A stretch of 7,441 bases of DNA from Paraprevotella sp. (GTDB taxonomy: Bacteria > Bacteroidota > Bacteroidia > Bacteroidales > Bacteroidaceae): positions 1 through 7,441 of the forward strand of contig JAJPYK010000034.1 of assembly GCA_021205005.1 (NCBI GenBank). Direction: 5' to 3'. Below are positions 1-6,624 of this stretch, piece after piece; positions within the stretch are counted from its first letter, which is position 1; every line of letters begins with the position of its first letter. The position numbers and the translations under genes were made by a program. The notes beneath the pieces were generated by a model. It worked only from the letters and a program-made list of their open reading frames with translations, did no database searches and was not told the DNA's origin.

Positions 1-67
1 CGGGGCTATTTGATTAATTGTTTAACTCGTCCCATTTTAACGGGACACTAATGAAACGGTTTGTCAA

Positions 68-487
68 ATGCCTGACGAAGCAAAGTTTTACGGTTACATG
101 CAATCCACGCCTAACTATGTACATAAAACCATACTGATATTTGATAGTTTTAGTATACCTTATGAATTTGACGGAGAAACATGCGTTAAGTTAGAGAACC
201 CTGTTAAGATTGGTGATATTACTACAAGCAAAGCCTGGTACTCACATAGTAACACTACATTCTCAAAAACAGCAATGGCAGACTATCAGACTTCCGAATT
301 TCAAGTTTCGGACTACGAAATACAAACTATTTCCGCAAATCCAGAAAGTCCGAACATCACGTTTACAGGATTCAGATTGTCTGACGGTGCCAACGTAGTC
401 GGCACAATCGATGAAAACGATAAAATCACAATCGACAATGTTGCGGACAACGGCGAACAGATAATCAACCTTATACCGCTGAACTGA
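68..487 (+). CDS. Hypothetical protein, small beta-rich, unrecognised
   Basis: A complete 139-codon frame opens at ATG 68 and closes with TGA. I do not recognise the family. The protein has no signal peptide, membrane segment or cysteine cluster. It has one Cys, is rich in Thr, Ser, Asn, Asp and Ile, and its alternating polar/hydrophobic pattern suggests mostly beta strands, especially the C-terminal half (TGFRLSDGANVVGTIDEND). The start is uncertain: frame stops at 11, 23 and 38 block any extension, there is no ribosome-binding sequence, and an alternative Met lies about 10 codons in. Just upstream another frame ends in TAATG (49-53), whose ATG opens only 28 codons. The frame could therefore be an intact small gene or the tail of a larger broken one. 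A strong terminator follows within about 30 nt, which supports a real transcription unit. Base composition looks more AT-rich than the core genes on the right. Confidence 0.55.
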   Translation: MPDEAKFYGYMQSTPNYVHKTILIFDSFSIPYEFDGETCVKLENPVKIGDITTSKAWYSHSNTTFSKTAMADYQTSEFQVSDYEIQTISANPESPNITFTGFRLSDGANVVGTIDENDKITIDNVADNGEQIINLIPLN

Positions 488-515
488 CAATAACGACATA
501 TAACCATACGGGAAC

Positions 516-550
516 CCCCTTGTTGCGCTTTTGCAATGAGGGGATTTTTT
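516..550 (+). terminator. Rho-independent terminator after the 68-487 ORF
   Basis: An 11-bp stem pairs 516-526 (CCCCTTGTTGC) with 533-543 (GCAATGAGGGG), including two G-T wobbles. The loop is 6 nt (GCTTTT), and the stem is followed by A and six T (545-550). It lies 28 nt after the stop of the upstream ORF and 31 nt before the next start, so it separates the two units. Confidence 0.85.
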
Positions 551-581
551 CGTTTATGAACCGATATAAAACCAACCGATT

Positions 582-1169
582 ATGGCAATAAGAATAGAAT
601 GTTACGAACTGATAACCCCGTCACGAATCGGGGAACTGTATTTTCCGAAGCAGTATGCAGATGAATGGTGCTGGAACGACGGAGCGATATGTACCCCCAT
701 GTCGGCTATGAACCGTTGGGACATGGATGCAATCGTGGAAGATTGCATGAAACTGGGATTGAAAAGATACAGGGAATAAAACGGAGAAAAGACTATCGGC
801 GATTTTTATGTGGCCACTCAATTCGGACTTGACGACACCCTGAACATAAAAAGTGATTGGCTTAGGGTGTATCAGGGTGTGGCATGGAATCCCGCTTGCC
901 CTATGGGTATCGGATTTCCGGACAAGTTTCCGTGTTGGAACGGCGGCTTTTATTATGAATCCGCAGAAGAATGGGAAACGGCCGGACTTGCCCTTGCCGC
1001 TTTCGACGAAGCGTTGGAAAAGCATTTTTCCGAATGCACAAGCCAAGAAACAGACCTTAATCAGTTCGGCCTGCCATCATTCCCTGACGCAACCCCTTAC
1101 GATGGTTTCTTTGTTAGGCTGGGGCAAAAATCATGGTGTCATGAACGCCGTTTACCTTATAATATATAG
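582..1169 (+). pseudogene. Hypothetical protein gene interrupted by an in-frame TAA
   Basis: One frame runs from ATG 582 to TAG 1169 (195 codons) with a single break, TAA at 777-779. The first part is 65 aa (starting MAIRIECYELITPSRIGELY). After the stop the same frame continues without a gap (NGEKTIGDFYVATQFGL), and the only later start would be a poor GTG at 810. I read this as one protein because the text on both sides is equally protein-like: charged, with many Trp, Tyr and Gly (NRWDMDAIVEDCMKLGLKRY before; KSDWLRVYQGVAWNP and GGFYYESAEEWETAGLALAA after). The N-terminal style recalls small uncharacterised Bacteroides proteins that begin 'IRIECYNLIIP', but that is memory and not a search. 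No signal peptide or membrane segment is seen, so it is probably cytoplasmic. Alternatives are two separate small genes, or a sequencing error at 777. The C-terminus after about 1125 is less convincing and may also be altered. Confidence 0.6.
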
Positions 1170-1402
1170 CCGACATTCAGTCTTACCCGAAACATCTGGA
1201 AATGGACAAACTCCATAGATGCTCCATAAATCTATATTCCGAAGCCTCTCTACCCTTCACGCCCAAAAAAAAGCTGTTTTTCGTCTCCCGTATCGTACTT
1301 TACCCCTCTCCTAATACCCGATGGCAAGATTCCGACTCGAATATGGAGAAGAAAACAGGAGTAGAATTTTCTCACATAATGGGTGAGAGTAAATCCTTTT
1401 TA

Positions 1403-1427
1403 GGTTCATCCGACATTTGGAGTGATA
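1403..1427 (+). repeat. Left terminal inverted repeat of the ISL3-type element
   Basis: This 25-nt end begins GGTTCATCCGA and ends GAGTGATA. It matches the reverse complement of 2244-2268 at 23 of 25 positions, with differences at 1414 and 1419. Starting with GG is usual for ISL3-family ends. Similarity continues outward as a T-rich stretch (TTTTTA) after a one-base offset. Confidence 0.85.
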
Positions 1428-1457
1428 GTAAGCTAAAGAAGAAAACCGCTGAATAGA

Positions 1458-2265
1458 TTGTATATTGGAATGACCACAAACAAATGTACCATTACCCCCC
1501 CTTTGTTGGATGGGGTTGATTGCATCGGCATAGACGAGTTTGCCGTTAGAAAGGGACATGTGTACAAAACCATAGTTGTTGACCTGAGGAGCGGACGCAT
1601 CCTGTATGTGGGCGAAGACAAAGGTTCCGACGCATTGAAAGGTTTTTGGAAGCGGATAAAACGTAAAGGCATTGAAATCAAGTAGGTTGCCACAGATCTC
1701 TCGGCTGCCTTTATCTCGTCGGTGTATGAGAATTGTCCAAACGCAGTCCATGTCTTGGACCATTTCCATGTGACTAAGCTCATGAATGAAAAGCCGGATG
1801 ACATACGCAGGTTAGAAAAGGACGTCAACAAACGTAAGGCATTGAAAGGCACACGCTACCTGCTGTTGAGCAATGGGGCGGACATCTTTGACAAGGCATA
1901 CCAAACAAGAATTAATAACGCCTTGGACATGAACAAGCCCTTAGGCGTACTATCTGAAAAAACAACTCAGGGAAGCTCGGACTCAGGTTAACAAGAAGGA
2001 GGCTGAAAAGGTTATGCTTGATTGGATAAAGCAGGCCCAGGAGAGTAAGGTTCCACAATTAATGAAGATGGCAGCCTCTATTCTGGCATACAGGACAGGC
2101 CTTCTTGTATGGTACGACTTTCATATATCGACAGGAACTGTCGAGGGAATAAACAATAAGATAAAGGTAATGAAAAGAACGGAATACGGATTTCGAGATG
2201 AACGGTATTTTGAACTGAAGCTATATGTACGACATGATTGTCGTATCACTCGAAATTTCGGATGA
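1458..2265 (+). pseudogene. ISL3-family transposase, truncated with stop and frameshift
   Basis: DDE transposase remnant in three pieces. The first (1458-1685) carries the first catalytic Asp in CIGIDEFAVRKGH (GAC 1533-1535). It ends at an in-frame TAG (1683-1685), after which the same frame continues with VATDLSAAF, holding the second Asp (GAT 1695-1697), and DHFHVTKLMNE, a typical ISL3 stretch. Near 1940-1948 the frame moves by +1: after NKPL it reads GVLSEKTTQ and stops at 1991, while the other frame continues sensibly as AYYLKKQLREA. The final piece to TGA 2265 holds the catalytic Glu in STGTVEGINNKIK (GAG 2143-2145) and GFRDERYFELKL. All three catalytic residues therefore survive in the DNA but not in one product. 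The zinc-ribbon/HTH N-terminus is absent: clear homology starts near 1503, and TTG 1458 is only where the frame opens. The gene is non-functional as it stands. Confidence 0.85.
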
Positions 2266-2268
2266 ACC
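2244..2268 (-). repeat. Right terminal inverted repeat of the ISL3-type element
   Basis: This is the partner of 1403-1427 at 23 of 25 positions, read on the minus strand as GGTTCATCCGAAATTTCGAG and onward. The transposase stop codon TGA (2263-2265) lies inside this repeat, so the coding frame reaches the very end of the element. That is common in compact insertion sequences. Confidence 0.85.
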
Positions 2269-2270
2269 AT

Positions 2271-2306
2271 AAAAAAAATAGACACCCAAGAGTGGAAGCC
2301 TCTCAA
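2271..2306 (-). terminator. Weak candidate terminator downstream of the tRNA
   Basis: On the minus strand, 73 nt into the sequence leaving the tRNA at most, TTGAGAG (2306-2300) pairs with CTCTTGG (2292-2286) around a 7-nt loop, using three G-T pairs. A run of eight T (2278-2271) follows after about 7 nt. The stem is weak and the T-run is not adjacent, so this is only a possibility. Confidence 0.3.
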
Positions 2307-2328
2307 ATGCCTATTATTCTTTGTCAAG

Positions 2329-2402
2329 TAGCGGGACCCGGGATTGAACCGGGGACCTCATGATTATGAATCATGCGCTCTAACCAGCTGAGCTATCCCG
2401 CC
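2329..2402 (-). tRNA. tRNA-Met (anticodon CAT)
   Basis: A full 74-nt cloverleaf reads on the minus strand. The acceptor stem is GGCGGGA/TCCCGCT with a G-T first pair. The D-arm is GCTC/GAGC with an AGCTGGTTA loop. The anticodon stem is CATGA/TCATG with loop TTCATAA, anticodon CAT at 2368-2366. The T-arm is CCCGG-TTCAATC-CCGGG, the discriminator is A, and CCA is not encoded (the next bases are CTT). It is not an initiator, because it lacks the C1-A72 mismatch and the run of three G-C pairs next to the anticodon loop. Elongator Met is preferred because the anticodon stem CATGA resembles the E. coli elongator (CATCA). The other CAT species, tRNA-Ile read after lysidine modification, cannot be fully excluded by eye. 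The gene has its own promoter. Confidence 0.93.
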
Positions 2403-2421
2403 ATCCTTTCGTTTGCGGTTG

Positions 2422-2452
2422 CAAAGGTACGCATTATTTTCATTCCGCCAAA
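2422..2452 (-). promoter_or_regulatory. Bacteroidetes-type promoter for the tRNA gene
   Basis: On the minus strand a -33 box TTTG (2452-2449) and a -7 box TACCTTTG (2429-2422) are separated by 19 nt. This matches the Bacteroidetes housekeeping consensus TTTG-N19-21-TAnnTTTG. Transcription should begin a few bases past 2422, some 10-15 nt before the mature tRNA 5' end at 2402. Position and orientation both fit. Confidence 0.8.
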
Positions 2453-2577
2453 ACGAAACAACAACTTTTTTGAAATTCACCTTTCAATATGGGACAAAAA
2501 GCCGAAGTCTATACCTTAATGATAAAGGCACGCCCATAAAAACATCTAAAATATAAGGCCGAAAAACAATTTTATCG

Positions 2578-2585
2578 TAATTTTG
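2578..2585 (+). promoter_or_regulatory. -7 box of a probable promoter for the lptG-ribBA unit
   Basis: TAATTTTG fits the Bacteroidetes -7 consensus TAnnTTTG exactly. No clear TTTG is seen 19-21 nt upstream, so the -33 part is weak. A start near 2590 would leave a leader of about 25 nt before ATG 2614, and it argues against the TTG at 2590 as a translation start. Confidence 0.5.
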
Positions 2586-2613
2586 TCATTTGATTCGGAC
2601 GAACAACAATGGG

Positions 2614-4521
2614 ATGAAATTCATTAAGAAAATAGACATATTCGTATTCAAAGCCTATTCCTTGCTCTTTGTCGGCACGTTTTTCATCTGCCTTTTCATC
2701 TTTATGATGCAGTTCATGTGGCGTTTCGTGGACGATTTGATCGGCAAGGGACTTACAATGGATGTACTCGCCCATTTCTTCTATTATGCCGGTCTGACGC
2801 TGATCCCCATGTCTCTTCCGCTGGCCATCCTGCTGGCCTCATTGATCACGTTTGGAAATTTGGGCGAACGCTTCGAACTCCTGTCCATGAAGGCTGCGGG
2901 CATTCCCCTGATCCGTGTTTTACGCCCTGTCATGCTGTTTAACCTGTTGCTCTGTGCCGGTTCTTTTTATTTCCAAAATATCACGAGCCCTAAAGCACAA
3001 AAGAATTTGGTCACGTTAGTTTATTCCATGAAACAAAAGTCTCCGGAACTGGAAATTCCGGAAGGTATTTTTTATAGTGAAATCCCCGGTTACAATATCT
3101 TCGTGGAGAAAAAAGGGAAAGATAACGGCCGGCTCTACGGAGTGATGATCTACAGTACGACGGATGGCTACGAGGATGCGCAAATCGTATTGGCAGACTC
3201 CGCCGACCTGAAAACCACGGAAGACGAGAAGCACCTTATGCTGACCATGTATGCCGGGGAACGGTTCCGCAACATGCAGGCCCAGGGCAGCATGATGTCC
3301 AGAGCCAACGTTCCTTATATGCGTGAGACCTTTATAAAGGAAACGGACATCATCACGTTCGACAATGACTTCAACCTGATGGACGCCAACATGTTCAGCG
3401 GTAATGCGCAGACCAAGAACATGCGCGAGATACGGGCCGGAATAGATTCATTGGCACATACGAGCGACAGCACAGGACACGCTCTCTTCGCATATATGAG
3501 CACCTCGGCATACCGTGACAAGGTCAACATCAGTTCGCAAGATTCTGTTCAGGTCGCCCGTCAGAAAGTGAATTTCGATACGTTGTTTAATGCACTCTCT
3601 GCCAGCCAGCGACAGGAAATCATGAGAAATGCCATGCAGAAATGCACGGTGGCCAGCAACGAGTACGAGTTTCGCAGTCTCATCTCTAAAGACATAGACC
3701 ACTCTATGTATACCCATTGGGTGGAGTGGCACAAAAAGTTCACCCTCTCGTTGGCCTGCCTGTTCTTCTTCTTTATCGGCGCGCCTTTGGGTGCCATTAT
3801 CCGCAAGGGAGGATTAGGCGTACCCGTCGTGACTTCCGTAGCCATCTTTATATTCTATTATATTATTAATGTATCGGGAGAAAAAATGGCCAAAACGGGA
3901 GAATGGGCTCCCTGGTTCGGCGAATGGCTCAGTTCCATGGTGCTCTGCCCCATCGGCATTTTCCTGACCTACAAGGCCAATAAAGACTCTGCCGTATTCA
4001 ACATAGAAGCTTATATCAACATCATTCGCAGCATCTTGGGGCTCCGCATTTCGCGCCACATCTCACGTAAGGAGGTCATCATCCACGACCCCGATTATCC
4101 CACAGTCAAGGAGGCTCTCATACGCCTGTCCCACGACTGGCAAGAATATGCGCAGCAGGCCCGTTTGCGTTTGCCCCCGAACTATATCAACATCTTCTTC
4201 CGGAATATCGACGACCAGACGGTCATCAGCCTCAGCAACAGAATGGAGTCTCTCATAGAAATCCTATCTAACAGCAAAGACGCCGTCTTGTTGGACGCAC
4301 TGAACAGCATGCCGATCGTCTCGGTACATGCGCATACAAGGCCTTTCCATAATTATAGATGGAAAATGGTCCTGGGTATCGTATTTCCCATAGGTACATT
4401 CTTCTATTTCAGAATCTGGATGTACCGACTGCGCCTCTACAAAGATATTCAGCAAATCCAGAAGTACAGTGCATTCATTGCAGAAAGAATAGATAAGAAA
4501 CTCATCACAGAACAATTATAA
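2614..4521 (+). CDS. lptG: LptF/LptG family permease (YjgP/YjgQ type)
   Basis: Inner-membrane permease of the LptB2FG transporter, which extracts lipopolysaccharide and passes it to the periplasmic bridge leading to the outer membrane. The 635-aa product shows the family layout. Membrane segments lie near residues 15-36, 57-80 and 102-122. The coupling-helix region [15 protein letters not shown] (84-98) follows segment 2 and faces the LptB ATPase. A large periplasmic beta domain spans about 123-375, with three more segments at about 376-396, 402-422 and 435-453. A charged extension (454-583) and a seventh hydrophobic stretch (584-603) follow. They make the protein much longer than the roughly 360 residues of E. 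coli LptF/LptG; long forms are, to my memory, usual in Bacteroidales. ATG 2614 is chosen over in-frame TTG 2590 because [15 protein letters not shown] is a typical family start and the -7 box lies just upstream. LptF and LptG are hard to separate by eye, so the symbol is provisional. Confidence 0.88.
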   Translation: MKFIKKIDIFVFKAYSLLFVGTFFICLFIFMMQFMWRFVDDLIGKGLTMDVLAHFFYYAGLTLIPMSLPLAILLASLITFGNLGERFELLSMKAAGIPLIRVLRPVMLFNLLLCAGSFYFQNITSPKAQKNLVTLVYSMKQKSPELEIPEGIFYSEIPGYNIFVEKKGKDNGRLYGVMIYSTTDGYEDAQIVLADSADLKTTEDEKHLMLTMYAGERFRNMQAQGSMMSRANVPYMRETFIKETDIITFDNDFNLMDANMFSGNAQTKNMREIRAGIDSLAHTSDSTGHALFAYMSTSAYRDKVNISSQDSVQVARQKVNFDTLFNALSASQRQEIMRNAMQKCTVASNEYEFRSLISKDIDHSMYTHWVEWHKKFTLSLACLFFFFIGAPLGAIIRKGGLGVPVVTSVAIFIFYYIINVSGEKMAKTGEWAPWFGEWLSSMVLCPIGIFLTYKANKDSAVFNIEAYINIIRSILGLRISRHISRKEVIIHDPDYPTVKEALIRLSHDWQEYAQQARLRLPPNYINIFFRNIDDQTVISLSNRMESLIEILSNSKDAVLLDALNSMPIVSVHAHTRPFHNYRWKMVLGIVFPIGTFFYFRIWMYRLRLYKDIQQIQKYSAFIAERIDKKLITEQL

Positions 4522-4531
4522 AAAACAGGTT

Positions 4532-5746
4532 ATGGACACATTAAAACTAAAAGCGATAGAAGAGGCCGTGGCCGACTTTAAGGAAGGCAAGTTCGTCATA
4601 GTAGTGGACGACGAAGATCGTGAAAATGAAGGAGACTTCATCACTGCAGCCGAAATGATCACACCCGAGAAAGTAAATTTCATGCTTCGGGAAGGACGGG
4701 GTGTATTATGTGCCCCGATCACCATCTCACGCAGCGAAGAATTGGACATTCCGCACCAGGTAGAACACAATACTTCTATGCTGGGTACCCCATTTACGGT
4801 AACCGTGGACAAGCTCGAAGGTTGCACAACGGGAGTGTCCGCCCATGACCGCGCGGCTACCATCCGTGCACTGGCCGACCCGAAAGCACGCCCGGAGCAT
4901 TTCGGCCGGCCGGGACATATCAATCCTTTATATGCCCAAGACAAAGGCGTATTGCGCCGTGCCGGACATACCGAGGCTGCGGTAGACTTAGCCCGACAGG
5001 CAGGCCTCCAGCCGGCTGCCGCCTTGATAGAGATACTCAACCCGGACGGCACCATGGCCCGCATGCCCGAATTACAGAAAATCTCCGAACGGCTCGGCAT
5101 CAGAATCATCGCTATCCGCGACCTGATCGCCTATCGTCTGAGCAAAGAGTCCATGGTGGAACGGGGCCCGGAAGTGGACATGCCTACCGACTATGGCCAT
5201 TTCCGCGACATCACGTTCCGTCAAATCAGCAACGGTTTGGAACATGTAGCTCTGATCAAGGGACATTGGGATCCGGAGGAACCGATTCTCGTCCGTGTGC
5301 ATTCTTCATGTGCCACCGGAGACATCTTCGGCAGTCAGCGTTGCGACTGCGGGGCACAGCTCCACAAATCCATGCGTATGATCGAAGAAGCCGGCAAGGG
5401 GGTCATCTTATACATGAATCAAGAAGGACGCGGCATCGGACTATTCAACAAGATGAAAGCCTACAAACTGCAAGAAGAAGGGTTGGACACGGTAGACGCC
5501 AATGTACATCTCGGGTTCCTGCCCGATGAACGCGAATACGGAGTCGGAGCACAGATCTTGCACGAACTCGGCGTACATAAGATGCGTTTACTGACCAATA
5601 ATCCCGTTAAACGGGTCGGACTGGAAGCCTATGGCCTCGAAATCGTAGAAAATGTCCCTATCGAAGTACCCGTCACACCCTACGATGAAAAATATATGAG
5701 AACCAAAAAAGAAAGGATGGGCCACACACTTCACTTCAACAAATAA
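4532..5746 (+). CDS. ribBA: Bifunctional DHBP synthase / GTP cyclohydrolase II (RibBA)
   Basis: Cytoplasmic enzyme supplying both entry points of riboflavin synthesis. The N-terminal half converts ribulose 5-phosphate to 3,4-dihydroxy-2-butanone 4-phosphate and formate. The C-terminal half opens GTP to the diaminopyrimidine precursor. The length (404 aa) is normal for the fusion. In the first domain, [10 protein letters not shown] (26-35), TTGVSAHDR (99-107), [11 protein letters not shown] (143-153) and [15 protein letters not shown] (166-180) carry the metal- and substrate-binding residues. RPGHINPL (126-133) has Asn where E. coli-type proteins have Phe. In the second domain, zinc ligands Cys260, Cys271 and Cys273 sit in [17 protein letters not shown], followed by NQEGRGIGL (296-304) and [16 protein letters not shown] (354-369). 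All key motifs look intact. ATG 4532 begins 10 nt after the permease stop, so the two are probably co-transcribed. No FMN riboswitch is apparent in the 10-nt gap. Confidence 0.97.
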   Translation: MDTLKLKAIEEAVADFKEGKFVIVVDDEDRENEGDFITAAEMITPEKVNFMLREGRGVLCAPITISRSEELDIPHQVEHNTSMLGTPFTVTVDKLEGCTTGVSAHDRAATIRALADPKARPEHFGRPGHINPLYAQDKGVLRRAGHTEAAVDLARQAGLQPAAALIEILNPDGTMARMPELQKISERLGIRIIAIRDLIAYRLSKESMVERGPEVDMPTDYGHFRDITFRQISNGLEHVALIKGHWDPEEPILVRVHSSCATGDIFGSQRCDCGAQLHKSMRMIEEAGKGVILYMNQEGRGIGLFNKMKAYKLQEEGLDTVDANVHLGFLPDEREYGVGAQILHELGVHKMRLLTNNPVKRVGLEAYGLEIVENVPIEVPVTPYDEKYMRTKKERMGHTLHFNK

Positions 5747-5770
5747 ACAGAGGCCCACTTTTCCACCCAA

Positions 5771-5811
5771 CGGAAATCCGTCAGACGAAAAACGTCGTGA
5801 ACGGATTTCCG
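5771..5811 (+). terminator. Two-part hairpin terminator after ribBA
   Basis: A perfect 11-bp outer stem pairs CGGAAATCCGT (5771-5781) with ACGGATTTCCG (5801-5811). A separate inner stem, GACG (5784-5787) with CGTC (5793-5796), closes an AAAAA loop. GATTTT follows directly, a short and imperfect T-tract. It lies 24 nt after the ribBA stop and 37 nt before the next gene, so it most likely ends the permease-ribBA transcript. Confidence 0.75.
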
Positions 5812-5848
5812 GATTTTATGTCTTAATTACACACTAAAAAAACAAATC

Positions 5849-6562
5849 ATGGAAACTCGTAACGTTTACGCCTACCACCCGGAAGAACGGACGCAGGTAT
5901 CAGTATTCTCCAAACTCATGCGAAGCGTATACCGCTGGATGACACTCGCTCTGGTCATCACGGGTCTGACCGCCGCTTATGTCGCCAACAATCCTACTAT
6001 AATGGAGCTTATCTGGGGACATCAGGGAGTATATCTCGGACTGATCGTGGCCGAGCTCGTCGTTGTCTTTGTCCTGATCGGACGGGAGAACAAACTGTCA
6101 TTCACCAACGCCACCCTGCTTTTCATTCTTTATTCTCTCCTCACGGGAGCTACGCTTTCCGTTATCTTTCTGGTCTATGAACTGGGCTCCATTGCCACCA
6201 CGTTCTTCATCACCGCGGGCACATTCGGTGCCATGTCCGTCGTAGGTTATTTCACGAAAAAGGACTTGAGCAAGATGGGCACTTATCTCATCATGGCGCT
6301 CATCGGCATGATTATCGCCACCGTTGTCAACTGGTTCGTCGCCAGCAGTACACTGGATTGGATCATCACGTATGTTTTAGTACTGGTTTTCGTAGGACTT
6401 ACGGCATACGATACGCAGAAAATCAAACTATTGTTGCAACAGGAAGGCCTTGAGGTGAACGAAAATACCCAAAAAATGGCCTTGATGGGCAGTCTTACCT
6501 TGTATCTCGATTTCATCAACTTATTCCTTCAGCTATTGAAAATCTTCGGTCGGAAAAGATAA
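5849..6562 (+). CDS. Bax inhibitor-1/YccA family integral membrane protein
   Basis: A 237-aa polytopic inner-membrane protein of the BI-1 (YbhL/YccA/TMBIM-like) superfamily. Known members are implicated in cation leak and in modulating membrane quality-control proteases; the bacterial role is not settled. After a hydrophilic N-terminus (1-25) come about seven hydrophobic segments: roughly 29-46, 61-78, 85-105, 112-133, 142-165, 168-186 and a C-terminal amphipathic one at about 209-232. Family signatures are SVYRWMTLALVITGLTAAYV near the start, FFITAGTFGAMSVVGYFTKKDLSKMG in the middle (split here as FFITAGTFGAM and SVVGYFTKKDLSKMG), GLTAYDTQKIK after segment 6 with the conserved Asp, and LTLYLDFINLFLQLLKIFG at the end, with another conserved Asp. 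The length is typical. ATG 5849 is preceded by an A-rich stretch and no ribosome-binding site, normal for Bacteroidetes. Terminator-like hairpins separate it from both neighbours, so it is probably monocistronic, though no clear promoter box is visible. Confidence 0.92.
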   Translation: METRNVYAYHPEERTQVSVFSKLMRSVYRWMTLALVITGLTAAYVANNPTIMELIWGHQGVYLGLIVAELVVVFVLIGRENKLSFTNATLLFILYSLLTGATLSVIFLVYELGSIATTFFITAGTFGAMSVVGYFTKKDLSKMGTYLIMALIGMIIATVVNWFVASSTLDWIITYVLVLVFVGLTAYDTQKIKLLLQQEGLEVNENTQKMALMGSLTLYLDFINLFLQLLKIFGRKR

Positions 6563-6584
6563 GGAAGAGGCACAAAATGACACA

Positions 6585-6611
6585 AGTCATCAAAAAGACA
6601 GTTTTTGGACT
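6585..6611 (+). terminator. Possible hairpin after the BI-1 family gene
   Basis: AGTC (6585-6588) and CAAAAA (6591-6596) pair with TTTTTG (6602-6607) and GACT (6608-6611) around a GACAG loop, with a 2-nt bulge (AT). The stem is AT-rich and no T-tract follows, so a termination role is only tentative. It lies 22 nt after the stop codon. Confidence 0.3.
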
Positions 6612-6624
6612 GAAAATGAGTGAA

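Larger units (their letters stand above)
1403..2268 (+). mobile_element. Defective ISL3-family insertion sequence
   Basis: The element is bounded by near-identical 25-bp inverted ends and contains a broken ISL3-type DDE transposase. At 866 bp it is clearly shorter than usual for the family (roughly 1.3 kb or more). The missing part lies between the left end and the catalytic domain, where the zinc-binding and helix-turn-helix N-terminal region (about 150 residues) should be encoded. The 8 bp outside the ends are CCTTTTTA on the left and ATAAAAAA on the right, so no direct target duplication is visible, although ISL3 elements usually make one of about 8 bp. The element is therefore old or was rearranged after insertion. 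It could be moved only by a transposase supplied from elsewhere. Confidence 0.85.

Noticed and set aside
1..51. A 16-codon open tail at the window edge ending in TAA (49-51)
   Set aside because: It could be the end of an upstream gene (ending LTRPILTGH) but is too short to judge without the sequence to the left.
621..1046. A 141-codon minus-strand frame opposite the interrupted gene
   Set aside because: It overlaps the plus-strand frame, which has the better protein-like composition and a plausible start. The minus-strand product shows no family features.
1370..1388. Hairpin TCTCAC/GTGAGA just left of the IS
   Set aside because: The stem is short, the T-run comes about 9 nt later, and no credible gene precedes it closely, so I do not call a terminator.
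1202..1456. An 84-codon plus-strand frame before the transposase
   Set aside because: It runs across the left IS end (1403-1427), so it joins flanking and IS sequence. Its product is low in complexity and resembles no transposase N-terminus, which should contain a cysteine-rich zinc ribbon.
1311..1852. Long minus-strand frames opposite the transposase (1311-1769 and 1433-1852)
   Set aside because: The plus strand carries clear ISL3 catalytic motifs in the same stretch, so these are chance open frames.
2470..2487. Small inverted repeat TTGAAA/TTTCAA between the tRNA and the permease gene
   Set aside because: It is only 6 bp and AT-rich, and it lies just upstream of the tRNA promoter and far from the permease start. 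It is likely to occur by chance.
2590..2613. TTG 2590 as the start of the permease gene
   Set aside because: It would add eight residues unlike the family, and it falls about where transcription should begin after the -7 box at 2578-2585. ATG 2614 fits better.
4516..5109. A 197-codon minus-strand frame opposite ribBA
   Set aside because: It is a shadow of the strongly conserved ribBA frame; its product is Ser/Arg-rich and shows no recognisable domain.
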